A DNA stretch of 64,000 nt from Ambrosia x helenae (Eukaryota > Streptophyta > Magnoliopsida > Asterales > Asteraceae), in contig JAUTDX010007496.1 of NCBI GenBank assembly GCA_030844895.1, forward strand, positions 22,801 to 86,800. Direction: 5' to 3'. The notes below the pieces were generated by a model, which saw only the letters and a program-made list of their open reading frames with translations, was not told the DNA's origin and did no database searches. Both the position numbers and the translations under genes were made by a program. This document shows, piece after piece, positions 48,201 to 61,300 of this stretch. Numbering within the stretch: the first letter of the stretch is position 1; each line of letters opens with the position of its first letter.

Positions 48201-51200
48201 TCTTAATTATAGGAACAAGATAATACTAAATATAATAATTTATAATAATATATTCTCTAATAACAATAATAAACAATGTAGCTTAAAGAGTAGCGGTCAA
48301 AGCAGTTAAAAATCGCCCAAAGTCTATTTTAAATGCATGCAGCCTCCCAAATCATTTTGTTCAGAAGTCTATATAATTAGTTTATTACCATAATGATATT
48401 ATTTTGGCGATCATAATTAACACACAAATTACCCCTACCCATACCCATACCCAATATATAAACAAAAAATGCCGGGTGGGTCAGCTTGACCCGTTTCAAG
48501 TTTCAACCCGTACTACAAAGTAAAAAAGATGACTTATTTTGACCTATTACCCAAGTTGTCCATCCAACCCACCCATCTACAAAAACATGAAGCTAGAAGG
48601 ATAAGAAATGTGACCAGAGCTATCTCAAAGTGCTTCCCAGAGTTTCCCACAACAAAGATATGCTCAACTCCACTTTCATGCCTTAACTTTAACAAGGCCT
48701 GCAAGTAAACAGAAGTTAAATAAGTTAAGTAAATCAACAGACTTGTAAAATACAGTCTAGAAGCTGGTCAAGGACCTGATGAGGCTTGAATGGTTTGCCA
48801 AGCGGAGTTGTCAACAGAAATGATAAGTGCAACTTTTGAAGGTGGTTTGCCGAAAGTGCCAAATCATTCTTTCCAGGTAAATCTAGCCTAAAGAATCAAA
48901 TGATGCAGATACAAAAAATTTGTCAGATTCCATGTGCAACAATAATGATGATTAAAAGGCAGTACATGTGATGATCAAGATGACTTTTTTTGTTTTCTGA
49001 ATTCAAGTGAAATAACATACTTCTTTTCAGACTCAACAATATCACCCTCAATCACTGTAACTTTTGCATTATCAACTTTAACGACTCCTGTGACATGAAC
49101 TGGCACTTTTGTCCGGCCTCCAGTTGCAAATTTTCTTTTATGTTCTGGATCTGAAAGCACAATCTGGAGGAGAAGAAATTAGTATGGTGACAAATAAATA
49201 TATTTCAAAGGACATTATGGTGAAACTGTAACATGAAAGGTATCAGTTTTGCATTAAATGCAGTACCTCAAAAGCAAAAACATACTCCCCAATATCAACA
49301 CCTTCTGGTAAAGCATCTAAGGTGTGGATTGCTTCTTCTGGATGAAAATGAAGTTCCTGAAGTAAAAAAACAAAAAAAACAACATAACACTTAAAGCTAG
49401 AAACTCAAGTTTAAAGACATATTTCATGGGTGGCAATTATTGGTTCTTAAGAGGACCTGTTTAAGAACTGAAGCATCTTTTGAACCAGAGCTGAAAACTT
49501 GCATCAGTTTCACTGTCAAAGGAGGAGCAGTGGATCCCAGAACCGTGCTCACCTTAACCTGTAAGCAAAGCTTAGAATTAATAATCTGAGACCATAACCC
49601 TAAAAGACAAGTTCCATTGGAAACTTTATTATGATGATCATCGACGACTTCATTTTGTATTCCAAACCTTATTATATAAAAAATGAAACAACACGCACCT
49701 TGAGTTTATCTTTACTGGTCAATGAAAGCACGGTAGCCGGAAGTGATAAAATTAAAGGAGCTGACACCCTGCAACAATATAAGATTTGGTATTATTTTAC
49801 AGAACCTATGTAGTTAATGCGGAAAAAATATCGGATATCGGTCAAGGACCGATATTTGGGATATCGGTTTTCACAGTGAGATATCGGTGGGATATCGGTA
49901 ATTTCATATTATAATATTTATATATATATGTGTGTGTGTATGTAATGTAAAACACTAAATCCAACATAATATTAATAGCAAATTTGAAGTACTTAACTAT
50001 TTAATTGGGTATTTAATTAGGCTAGCTTTTAACAATTGACATTTTGGGCTTTATTTATTTGATTGGGCCAAAAAAAAAAACATAAAACGATATATCGGGG
50101 TAAAAACCGATATTTAAGCAAGATATCACCGATATATCGGTGAATATCACCGATATTTACCGATATTCTCGCTACCGATATTTTCAACCGATATTCAAAC
50201 CGATATTCTTTACAGCCACCGAGAACCGATATATCACCGATATCTCACCGAGATATCGGCCGATTTAACTACACAGTACAGAACAGCATGAAAAATGCAG
50301 TAAGTGACCAGATTAGACTTGCCTATTGTTTTCTAAGAGAGATAAAGTGTCAATTTGGTAATACAGGTCTTTGCTATTTCCAGGGACTCCAATTCCAAGA
50401 AAAAATCTTGCCAAACCCAAGATCTTTTCCTCAGGTATCTGCAAAATTTGAGCAACATTAGGAACAAAATTGATAACAGAAAGGGAAAGTGGTGTGGAGC
50501 AAAAGTAAAACAAAAATATGACTACGGGAGTATGTATCGCACATTTAAACTTTCAGAAGTAGATGCAAATGCTGTCAGCCCTCGAACAACGGCAGAGGTG
50601 GCGGAGAGCGGACCCTGATGTCCACTTGCATCAATGTGTTTGTCATCAAAGTAATAAGACCCGTCATCTACAAAACAATAACAAAATCATGAATCAACAA
50701 GACAACATTTGTTAGCAGAAAAGAATCATGCTGCATGATATAATACATGCGGAATTTTGCCCTTATGATTACAAATTCCATGACACTCTTAGCAAGTAGC
50801 TCCAATTCTCCAAAACCACGATACTCATATTCTTTTTAGTTGCATATCAAAAAAACTAAATCGGTATTATTAGTAGGATCAAAACTACATTTCATTTTTC
50901 TATTTGCTATTTCCATTTGACAGTCATACTCATTAAAGTTAATCAGCAAAATCCATACAAGTTAAACCATATTAGTTGACATTTCATATACTAGTGACTT
51001 CAATAGCAACTATTAGCCCAATACATAAAATTTGGTCGTTTCTATCAGTTTGCCATCACTTCTCATCAAAGTATCTATTTACAAAGAAGTAACACCTACC
51101 AGTTCATTAATCAAGCAAATAGGCCTTCAAAATATGCAAAGTGGATAAGTTTAGCAACTTCACACACATATATTCAGGTAAAAGCCTATAATATATATTA

Positions 51201-53517
51201 TGTATGCTTACAAAGCATGCCAAGCTACAAACAAACATGCAACACACTAACACTGACAGTGAACTTGTAAGCCGCCAATTAGTTGTCTCAAAGCTCAATA
51301 ACTCCAGGTGGCAATGGCATATTCCATATGATCTATTGGTCTAAATTTTCTCAAAAAGAAGTCAAATCTCAAAAGCAAATATAAAATCGATATTACAAAT
51401 ATGGTTTGGGAAACTTTAGCCCTTGCCACTCAGTGTCAAACATAAAATATAAAAAGAATAGACAATCTAAATCGGATAAAACTGGTTCAGCTCAGCACTA
51501 TGTGACAATAAAATACTAACCATATTTCTCAATACTGTCAAAGAGCTTCACAATATCTTTCTTCAGTGTGACAATCTGCACAAAAAAAAAGTATGTAACC
51601 AGAAGATGGGATAGGTATGACAAGCATATTAGCATATTAAACTCAAGGCAATCCCACTACTAGATCATTTATTTATAGTGGTGTCAAATAGCAGTCAGTA
51701 TCGGTCAATAGCGCCGATAATAGCGGTTCCGCTATTTGACACCGCTATTTTGGAAGAGCCCGATAACCACTATCGACCGCTTCGCGTCTAATTTGCTAAT
51801 AGATTAGTGATTTTAAAGTCTCTTTGTAGACGTGACGATCAAGCAAAATGCAAAATTAACTCACCAGATTTTCATCAATCGCAGAAGCTGCTAATGATAT
51901 AACTCCAGAAATGGTTTCAAATGCTAATCCTGAGTCAAGTGATTGTATGTAGTGAGCAATTAACCAAATAAAAAGTAAGCATGACGTTTAACCAGAAATA
52001 GTTTCAAATGCTAATCCTGAGTCAAGTGATTGTATGTCAGTACCCTGTACTCGTTGATCTCAACAAGAGTAAAAGGCTTACCAGCAGCATAAGTACTAGA
52101 CTCAGGATTGTTAGAACTATGACGCCACCTTCCATCACTTTGGCTTAGAGCCTGAAAAGAAATACAAAGTCAACTACAGCAACTCACATACCAAGTAACA
52201 GTAAAATAGTGAGAAGTCTGCTTTAAGAAAACACTGTCCTTTACAATCTAGGTAAAATTAACCTTTATGGAGCGTAAAATCCCATCAGCATTTTCCAAAT
52301 GTACATCTACTTCAGAACCTTGATCCTGCATGAAATATAAAGGAGAAATCAAACCATGAGAAAAAAGTAAATGCAAAGCCAATATTTACACAACAGAAGG
52401 ATAGATAAATAAACTGCCAAAGAAATTGTCCTAATAGACGGTAGCTCTTTTTTTTCTAAATATTTGTAGACATAGTAACATTGTAAAGATCACTTTATAA
52501 AATTAAGCAATGAAAATTTGTTATAGATTTACAGAAAGAAGTTAGTCAGTTACCTTAATGAGTAGCAAACCACCTATTGAATGATAATAATCTAGAAGAG
52601 ATGTTGCATCTTTGACAGCACCTTCAAGTCTTGATATAACGCCCTAAAGCAGTGAAAAACAGTAAATGAACATTCAAACATGTAAAAGATAAAAACAAAA
52701 CAAAGAGAACTCCAATGCAAGATTAATCATACCGTTAAAGCCTCCTTACTGATGCTGCATTTTAGTATCCCATTAACTCGTAATGCATAATACACGTCCT
52801 TCGAGTTTGAAGACACCGAAGAAAGGGTATCCACCACAGAGTTACAAGTGTGGTCCTTTACATCAGGTTTCTTTTCTATTCCAAGAACCTCAAATGTCCT
52901 TATTGCTTCATAGGCTTCTTCTAAGCTGAAAGCATATCGCGGCAAAACAAATGAAATTCACAATAGTAACAATAACATAGACACCATATAGAGTGAAATA
53001 TAGGCTATTGAAACAATAACAAACACACAAAGAATAAGAGTAACGTATCCGTAGGGTTTACGGTAATGTATAGGAGTTTTGAAATAAAATGAAACGGATA
53101 GGAATAGGTCGAACAGGATACGGAAAACACCACCATAATTAGGATACAGTTTCACCACTCAATCCTAATCTAGATTCCAAAGAACAACATTCAAGTTTGT
53201 CACACATGAACTAGCAATAGAATAATCATGTAACCATATAATCATGTATCCATTCATTCATTCTATTACTCTTTAATTAAACTAATAATTACAAGACCTA
53301 AGAAAATAAAACTTTCAGGCAACAGATAACAATACAGTTCATACATATATAAACAAAAGGGGGGAAAACTTAAAACAAACCTCGAAAACGATCCAGAAAA
53401 GAGGTCTAGTGCAGCGGAACGGTGAGATTCAGAGATCGGGTGAAATATGGCTGCAGATTCACAGATCGAGGCTACTGCTAGTAGGACAACAATAATAATT
53501 CCTAAATTTCTCGCCAT
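45256..53517 (-). CDS. RPN2: Ribophorin II, oligosaccharyltransferase subunit 2
   Basis: Nineteen coding exons, from 53517-53381 through 52925-52733, 52643-52554, 52325-52263, 52151-52082, 51929-51865, 51575-51521, 50667-50543, 50438-50323, 49768-49699, 49558-49457, 49356-49267, 49163-49021, 48887-48776, 48698-48615, 46432-46352, 46277-46053, 45575-45453 to 45372-45256, give 686 aa (Arabidopsis HAP6 is about 691 aa by memory). The N-terminus is a signal peptide (MARNLGIIIVVLLAV). A long lumenal region carries family phrases such as SLEEAYEAIRTFEVLGI. Three membrane spans close the protein (LVLVPFLGFL; GGIAAVLILYVFFWL; GVIGIFLMFVG). It is a subunit of the endoplasmic-reticulum complex for N-glycosylation. 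Intron 9 is GC-AG (AATAG|GCAAGT) and all others are GT-AG. Intron 15 holds an LTR element. A leader intron just upstream of the ATG is likely. Confidence 0.93.
46678..48262 (-). mobile_element. Small non-autonomous LTR retrotransposon (TRIM-like) in RPN2 intron 15
   Basis: Direct LTRs lie at 46678-46839 (162 bp) and 48102-48262 (161 bp), nearly identical, flanked by ACAAT at 46673-46677 and 48263-48267. The complement of the initiator-Met primer site (GGCTCTGATACCA) abuts the right LTR, and a GCGGGGAA purine tract abuts the left one, so it reads on the - strand like its host gene. The 1.26-kb interior has no recognisable gag or pol. The LTR reads TATTAG...TTACA rather than TG...CA, in both copies. 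Confidence 0.88.
48470..48560. repeat. GACCCG/AACCC motif patch in RPN2 intron 15
   Basis: GGGTGGGTCAGCTTGACCCG, CAACCCGTAC and CCAACCCACCC lie within 90 bases, beside the LTR element. This resembles the GACCCG swarm in the JmjC intron. Confidence 0.45.
49815..50275. repeat. CCGATATCGG motif swarm in RPN2 intron 9
   Basis: About 20 copies of CGATAT/ATATCG in both orientations (GGATATCGG, CCGATATATCGG, CACCGATAT) form two inverted clusters around an AT-rich core at about 49900-50080. The whole could fold back on itself. It lies in the intron that uses a GC donor. Confidence 0.85.
51670..51795. repeat. ATAGCGG motif swarm in RPN2 intron 6
   Basis: GTGTCAAATAGC, CAATAGCGCCGATAATAGCGG, CCGCTATTTGACACCGCTATT and CGATAACC-type motifs occur in both orientations over about 120 bases, making a compact fold-back unit. 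Confidence 0.7.
51896..52040 (-). repeat. Partial duplication of RPN2 exon 6 start with its acceptor
   Basis: Two copies of CAATCACTTGACTCAG|GATTAGCATTTGAAAC, at about 51903-51950 and 51993-52042, include the 3' splice site and the first part of exon 6. The upstream copy then runs into a stop (TTTCTGGTTAA). The complete exon uses the downstream copy. Confidence 0.85.
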
Positions 53518-53800
53518 TGCTTCCTGTTATGTTATAAATTAAAAAGAATTAGATATACAAAGCTAACATAATTATTAGATCGAAACAGGATCTGGAGAAT
53601 TGGATCGAAAAGAGATCGTTAGAACATACGACGGGCTAGTCGAGTAGTGGTCACTAGTCTTCGGCCGGACTAAGTTTCAACGCCTGAATGCAGCAATTTA
53701 TTAGGTAGGTATACCATGCGGCCGATATCTTTTTACCTTTTTCCCCTTCTTAAATTTCTTCTTACCAAACTAGTCCTTTATACTTTTAAATTAAGTCTTA
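53518..53800 (-). promoter_or_regulatory. RPN2 leader and promoter
   Basis: On the - strand an ATAACAG acceptor lies just before the ATG, and a CGTC|GTATGTTC donor at about 53630 would give a short leader intron. The sequence beyond is non-coding. I cannot place a TATA box firmly. Confidence 0.5.
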
Positions 53801-54560
53801 ACTAGTTTTTTACTCTTGGCGTCGTACACAATATGATATCGTATAGACGACAATCTATTAGAATCGTTTTTGAACTAAATTTACGTTGAAACTTATAGTA
53901 ACTCAAATTTATACGTCGAGTCAAAAGTATTACATTTAACCCAATTTGTTTCTAAATAATATTTACGTCAAAACGTAGTCCAGTTCGAAACATGCATTTT
54001 ATAATTAGCTTGACTCCTTTTTAAACGAAAGTAACGTTAGAGTTTAGATGAACTCAAATTTATAGTGACGTCTCGGTAAGCTCGATACTTTAGAAACTTG
54101 AAGGGGTCAAAGTGACATTTACAAAGTTAGAGGGTCACCTTTGATATTATAGCAAAGCTTGGGGTAGAATGTGTTACATGTCAAAAGTTTGAAGGTTAAA
54201 TAGAAGTTAGAAGTTATGGGGGGCATTTTAGTCAAGTTAGAAAGTAGGGGTCATTTTTGTCAAGTCAAAAAGTTGAGGGGTGAATTTGGTTAATTTAGAA
54301 AAAATAAAGAAACTTGAGGGGGGTTAAAGTGACATTTACAAAGTTATAAGGTTACCTCTAACATTGTTGAAGTTGGGAAGTATGGGGGCCGTTTTTTTGT
54401 CAGGTTATCAAGCAAGGGGCATTTTGGTCACGTTAAAAAGTTGGGTTTTTTTTATCAAGATAGAAAGTTGTGGGTGAATTTTGTCAATTTGTGAAAGTTA
54501 AGGGGTGAATTTGGTCAAATTACAAAGATGGTCAGCAACGTCATTGTTTTCATTGTTATG
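53801..54560. repeat. Dispersed repeat related to 37130-37990
   Basis: Phrases such as GGTCAAAGTGACATTT, GGTTACATGTCAAAAGTTTG (or GTGTTACATGTC) and GTCAAGTTAGAAAG recur here and in the probable Helitron at 36582-38022, in the same order. The similarity is clear by eye, though diverged. It is a copy or a fragment of the same family. Confidence 0.6.
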
Positions 54561-55383
54561 TAAATTTGTCTAATTTCGAGATAAATAACGAGATAGGTTC
54601 GAGTTTCCATGGAAACTTGAAACTACCGAAGGTTGATTGTTCCTTGATTTGTTTTCATCAGAATCTTCAACATGAAGACTTTAATTCCGAGATGGGTTTG
54701 ACCCATTAACTGAACCCAACAGCCATGAATGATAACGACAACTACATCAAGGAACAATCAACCTACAACAGTTTCAAGTTTCCATCATGGATATATCATC
54801 AATGAAATTGAGGTTTTAATCATCATCATCCCTATTGTATGTTGTTTTACGTAAGAGTGAACCAAAGAAGCAACAGAGAGCATTAGAAAGATTGTTTATT
54901 TGTCTTCGGGCCCCTACTTTAAGTTTGGCAGAATACCAACTGTGATAACTTCCTGTTCATTCAATATGATAACTTTAAGTTTGGCGGTTGTCGGTGGGTG
55001 ACGGCGGTGGTTGGTGGTGACGAAGGAGGTGGATGGTGGTGGTAGAGGTAATGGAATAATGAAAAAATTTGGGGGATGGATGAAATGAATTTTGGGGTTT
55101 TTAAAAGGAAATAGAATGAAGTATGTAATTAATGATTCTAGTCGCTTGACTAACCAAACACATATTTTTTCATTCTATTGCAATACTTTATTTCATTCCA
55201 TTTATCATTCATGCATGCCAAACACTTTTTTTTCATTTCATTTCCTACCCCCACCACCCCCCCCTACCATTGCACCAGACGACACTATCGCCGCCCCACC
55301 AGCCACCGTCACCCACTGCTGACCACCGCCACCACCAACCATCACCGCCATCGTCAACCATCGTTGCCTCCACCCACAGTCAC
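54561..55383. other. Intergenic flank of the long LTR element
   Basis: GGTGG-rich sequence at 54985-55060 faces CCACC-rich sequence at 55250-55380, with ATGAAATGAA/TTCATTTCATTT between them, so the region can fold back like the Mutator-type elements. No terminal boundary was resolved, and no gene is seen. Confidence 0.45.
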
Positions 55384-58369
55384 TGTCACACCCCAACCGA
55401 TGGCGGAATACATCGAGGCGTAACTTGTGATAGATTGTTCAAAGACTTCATAACACTAAATTGTGACAATAGATTAAAATAGATTTCATTCGTATCTAAG
55501 ATTCAACAAGTATACAATTTGTTCATGACAAAAATACATTAACTCGAACATGAAGTAAAAATAAAGATTGTTTCGTTTGTTTCTAAGGCCGAATCCTAAG
55601 TGATGTTTTTGTATCGTCTCATCAAGCTTTTCCTGCAACATGTATAAAATATCCGTCAACACATAAAGCATTGGTGAGCATACTAGTTTTGGTTTACATA
55701 CGTAGTAATTAGAATGATTTACTCGAATCTCATACTATAGCATTGCACATACATACCATACAAAGAACATAACTCAAACCCGCGAGTACCACAGCGTATA
55801 CCTAGCATATTCATGCTAGGCCGTTTAAATCTTAACAATGACCCATAAAGGGGGCGGTGTGCTAGTCCTATAGCGCTATACATGTTAAGTGGGCTAATAA
55901 TAGTTAATGATTTATGTCTAAGTATCTAAGAATCATAAGCATGGCAAGTAGCATATAAGTATGTTTAATAGATTGAGCATGAGTGTTTATGAAAGCATTA
56001 GTGTGTTTAGATAAGATACATGGTACACCCCAAAGTGATAAAGAGTAAAAAGGGGACAAGTATGAACTCACCTTCGGTTGCATTATGAAAGAATAACAAA
56101 CAATGTCTGAAGCTGGATTGACTGAATCTCTTGTGTCCTATTACAAGTAAAGGATGCCTTAATTTCTAATGCAAATGAACTTATTTTGCTTATTGGTTGT
56201 AAAGATAGTTTATTCAACTACCTAGACTCGTATTGCAAAACAATACGTGTCTTAAGGAGTGTATGACCTAACGAACCGATGGTAACTTAGTTTGGTTTAT
56301 TGAAAATAAACGTACGTGTAACGTTATTTAAAATATATACTTTAATATATTATTTTCAAGGTCGCGTCTTGAAGTAATTGTTTAAGACGCAGTTTGTATT
56401 AAGAAAAATAATATTGGTATAACTTGTCTTGAATGTTAACTTGTTTCGTAGATTGGATAGTGTATATATTAGGTTTATGTATTTCAAGTATGATAAAGTA
56501 ATGTTTGCTAATAAAATTTACTTGTAATACGTAGCTTCAATTGTGCCAAAATAATAGATTTGACCATCCGATTGTTTCTTATATTTTATAAAAAATTGGG
56601 CAGAGTCTCCTCTGTTTTTGTAAGAAACCAGACAACGCAAGTCGTCTATTTTATCCCAAAAATCAATTGCCCAAATTCTCAACACACCACGTAATCTAAC
56701 TTGAACTTTAAACACGGCGAATGGTTTAACTTATTAAAAACTCTAATAAAGATCAACTATATTTTGTAAGTACTATGTATACATATATAGTTTGGCGTTT
56801 GTTTATTATCGCCGCGAGATATAAATGTAAGTTAGTCATTTTCTATTAGTCGAAAGACAAAATTAAGTAGTCCTTTTAAATATAAGTTTCGACAAGTGGT
56901 AAGCTTGTATATACATAAGTGTATATATTCTTTTTTTTTTTGTGAAAATATATCAATAATTCGTTAGTTCATAATATGAATACTTATGCGCCTACATTTA
57001 TATATAAACCATTTTATTTATTGTAACATCATTACTTTAAACATTTTACAAATAGAAGTCGGTTTGGTTCGTTTGGTCCTTTTAAAATATATATTCGTAT
57101 ACACAAATGAAACGATAAAAATTAGATCGAAGTCATGGCGTGCGCATTATACCTTCCGGCTCGCGTATTCGCCTTGTAGCTCGTGTTGACAGATCTGACC
57201 GGTTTCACCACGTTGACTACTGTTGACCAGGAGCTTGACCTGTTGACCAGTGTCTCAAAAACCCGACCTGCTCACTCGATTCAAAAGGAAGAGGAAAACG
57301 AAGCTAGAGTCCAACATCACCCACATCAACCCAAGCCAAACATAACTGTTATGGCTTCAAACTCCATAACCAACCCAGAAACGTGAATAACTAGACCCCA
57401 AGCGAGCATCATTCAGAACCAAACAACCTGGCATAACAACCCTTCAAGCCTCTTGAACGGATTATCCAGATCTGAACAGTACCACACGACCTCAGTCCCT
57501 GACCGGCCCTTGACTGACGAAGGCACGGCCATCGGAGCAGAGGTAGGGTGTGTGGTGTTGGCTTAACGAACCAGTTTTTGAAGCTTCTATGGCTGCTGCG
57601 CGTCATCAGTTACCAGCTTGGTGGTTGGAGCACATGGGTAGAGGCGGCTCGATGGTGGTGGCTTGTTGGAGCCGCCGCTGACAAGGAGGAAAAGGGGGAG
57701 GAGGTATGCATTGATTGTTGTTGACGACGACGCTGTTGTTGTTTATGACCGAGAAGAGGGGGGTGGTTTTAATAGTGGTGGTTGGTGGCGGATTATGGTG
57801 GTTGGTGGCGGCGGATTATGGTGGTTGTGGGTGGCTGCCGCCACTATTCTAGAGGGGGAAATGAGAAGACAATAAGGATGGTTGTAGTGTGGATGTGTGT
57901 GTGAAAGAAATGCAGAAAAGTGGAGGAGAAAGTTAATGGGTTAGGGTTTTGAGTTGGTAATGGAATGGAGGAGAAGGTGTTTAGGTGTTTATATAGTTAG
58001 GGTTTGGTAGGTGGGTTAGGTGGAGAGTTATTGTTTAGACGAACTAGTAACCAACTCGGGTCTCGTTTATGAACTGGACTCGTTAAATCAGTAGAACAAT
58101 TACTTAATATAATTTATTTATATAACTCGATTCAAAACGAGTATTTGGAATATATATTTTTGTCGCGTTTAGTAATTTACCAAGATAAGTGTCGGTTTAC
58201 TAGTATGTTATTACTTACAACGCGTTATTTGGCGGGTATAGATAATTAAATTTATAAACGAAATAAGAATGTATTTCTTGTTATTGAGATAATAGTGTTA
58301 ACGAATTAACGATTCGTTTTATGAATAAAATATTATTATTATATTATTCGAGAAACGCCGGGCGTTACA
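55384..58369 (-). repeat. 3' LTR of the LARD-like element
   Basis: On the - strand it runs TGTAACGCCCGGCG... to ...GGGGTGTGACA. It contains long AT-rich non-coding sequence and a GTTGACC-rich patch near 57190-57260. The apparent ORFs are not conserved families. Confidence 0.88.
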
Positions 58370-61300
58370 GTCTCCCCTACTTTAGAAAATTTCGTCCTCG
58401 AAATTTAATCGGAAGGATTGTTTGGTATTGTTGTAACACTAGGAAGAATGGAGATGTAAGAGCTATTGTTTGTGTTATTGAGTTTAGATGAGTAACAAGC
58501 TTTTGAGTAAAACATGAAATTGTTTAAATGTGCTTTAGTTAATATTCTAATTATTATGCTTAGACTTAGGGTAAGGCTAAATGTGATTGTCAGGTTGGCT
58601 AGAGTTGGTCCTTGGTCCGACCCTCAGTCGCGTTTTTGAAGCACCATTAGTGTTTATATATAGGGTGTACCGCAGCTAACCCACCACACCTTTGGTATTT
58701 CGAATCCGTACTGAGCATCTACCAACCCTAAATAGAATTTCATCTCACCTTAACGTACCTGTAAATTCATGATTACGTTCCGGACCGCAATCTTCAATTT
58801 ACCTTACATTAGGGTGTTATGTCTTTCTATGACACTAACTCAAAATAAATCAACGGATATGACGTGATTATGTCCTAACTCTAAAAGCTAGTAATTATAT
58901 TTGTGAAACAAACTCGTAGATATGCGACGACTTAATGATGATGTATGCATGTAGGCAAGCAAGTATTAACGTAACAAAGCATGTATAAGAATATAAGCAC
59001 GTATGAATTTAGGCATGAACCAAAACTGGTTGTCTGGAAGGCTACATCCCCAGGGGATGTATTCCTATAATTGTTGTAAGTGTAAATCATGAAGTAATGT
59101 TTACGCATTTATTGAAATAGAAAGAGATCGTTTACTTTTCCAAGTTTTAAGGAGATTTAACTTGAGTGCTAGAATGCTTTGAGTTTTACGTATAAGCGAG
59201 TTCTAGTTTGTGAATAGAATGTTTTTATGACGATTCATATGCATTAAGAGAAAAATTAGGCTTATAGAATATTGCAAGTATTATAAGATATCCATTTTCA
59301 ATATCATGGGAAAATCTAGTCTTACGTATAATCATGGTTTAGGCTTCATGGATAAACAAGTTTCATGTATGATCAAGTTGCACATAGCATGGAATAACAT
59401 CGAATTTCAAGTATCGGGTTTCATAGTTTATGAGAGAATGTATATGTATCAAACGTATCAAGTAATGTGTTATAAGTATATTTGTATCTTAGAAGGTGTA
59501 ACTAGTATGCATCAAACTGCTAAGTAGGGATAATGGTCTCTCCTAGTCGTTGAGTGAAGGTATGTATTAAAGTGAAAGTGTATTCGTAAGAGTATCAAGA
59601 TGCGAATGTGAATGTATAGGTAGACGTAGTTGCGATTGTATCATACAAAGATAAAGGTTCATGGAAAATCAGGTTGGGAAGTAATGTTTGAGCTTATTGG
59701 AAGATGAAATAGTCATTCCCTGATTAATGGGTAGTTATGCTTTGTAGGAGATGGAGGTGTAGAATGTGTTGAAAAATGTTAACAATATATAGATTTTGAT
59801 TGTAGAAATGAAGAAGTATAAAATTAAGTGGATGACGATAAGGAATACTGGTAATCGGAAATGAAGTTTTTGGTCGATAAGTAATCAAATTTCGTAGGGA
59901 ATGATGTATATGGAATACAGCTGAGAAATTTAAACCTTGGTTCTGGAAAATGAAATTGTTGTTGGTAAATAGTTTAGCTTATTAGGCTTGCAAATTTGTG
60001 GATATGTGGTTGTAGACTAGTTGACATGAAATCAAGTTTATGAAAATGATCGGTTTTACAAAATAAATAAATACATTATAGACGTTTGCTTGCGAGAAGA
60101 ACTTATGATTCTTATTATAACCCATGTATGAGTAGGTCAAGTTTCATACGTTGTCAAAGATTTTCAATTGTAAACCAGGTACGAGTCTAGGTAAATAAAG
60201 GACTTCATGTTTCATGAAAGAAAAATTCATATTCGCAATTTTTTTTTTTTAACATTACGAAATCACACATAACAAAAATAATTGTGTACCTGTTTTGAAC
60301 AAGATTGTTTTTAGAAAATACAAGGGAGATTTAGAACGGTGAAAAGAAAATACAAAAGATTATGAAATGATAAAGTGTAGGTAAATATTTGTTAGAAATT
60401 TTGAGTATGTTATTGAGAGATTCATATGGGTTGAATCAAATATAACAAAATATAATAATGAAAAATAATAGTTAGCATTAAGCATTTCTGTAATTTAGAC
60501 GTTAACAAATGTTAGAAAGTATAGAATAGTAATTGGATTATTAATTGATATTAAAAATTAATTTGGTATAATGTAAAGTAGATAAGAATAAAACGTGAAA
60601 TATGATAATATCAGTGGAAAATTACATAAAGTTAAGGTTTTGGATGTATAAATATTTTTGGAATGTTTATTATAATAATTTATAATAGTTGAGAATATTT
60701 ATTTGATATTTCATTTGAACAAAATGTCATAAATGTGAAAAATTCGGTTTCTTCAAAATATAACGTTTTATAGAATCGATTGTCAATCGATGTATAAGGT
60801 TGGAGAAAACTTTGTAAAGTGCATAATTGAAAATCCTTGATAATGAAACGCTTTAATATGAAACCAGGTTTATTATAAAATATTTGATTAAATATTTGAA
60901 GATATTAAAAATTAAATATTTTCAGAAATAATGTTGTTTACCGATACTTTTGAGAAATTCAAAACTAGGATTAGGCAGAAATGAGAGAGGTTTAAGTAAC
61001 GCATCTAATAAAATGGACTGGAAGTTGATTGTAGAATGTAAAAGAGATTTACAAAGTTTGGATTGTTCCGGATGGAACTACGATTAACCAAAGTGGTTAA
61101 AAATTCTTTTGAGTTTGGGAATCATGCTTTGGCTTAATAGGTGGAAATACTCTCGCCGAAACTTTCGGTTAACGGCATTCACCCTTCTAGTTACTACATG
61201 TCCATTCTCAATCGAAAGTTTAAGATTTTGGAGAGATTGAAAAATTCAAGGAATGGAACTAATCATCAAGGTAAAGGTAATCACTCCTAGCTTGATGATA

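Noticed and set aside
55092..55482. Overlapping ORFs rich in His, Pro and Thr
   Set aside because: They come from the CCACC-rich sequence and run into the LTR.
57183..57875. ORFs in the LTR resembling small proteins
   Set aside because: The frames are inside a retrotransposon LTR, lack family motifs and have low-complexity Gly/Trp runs.
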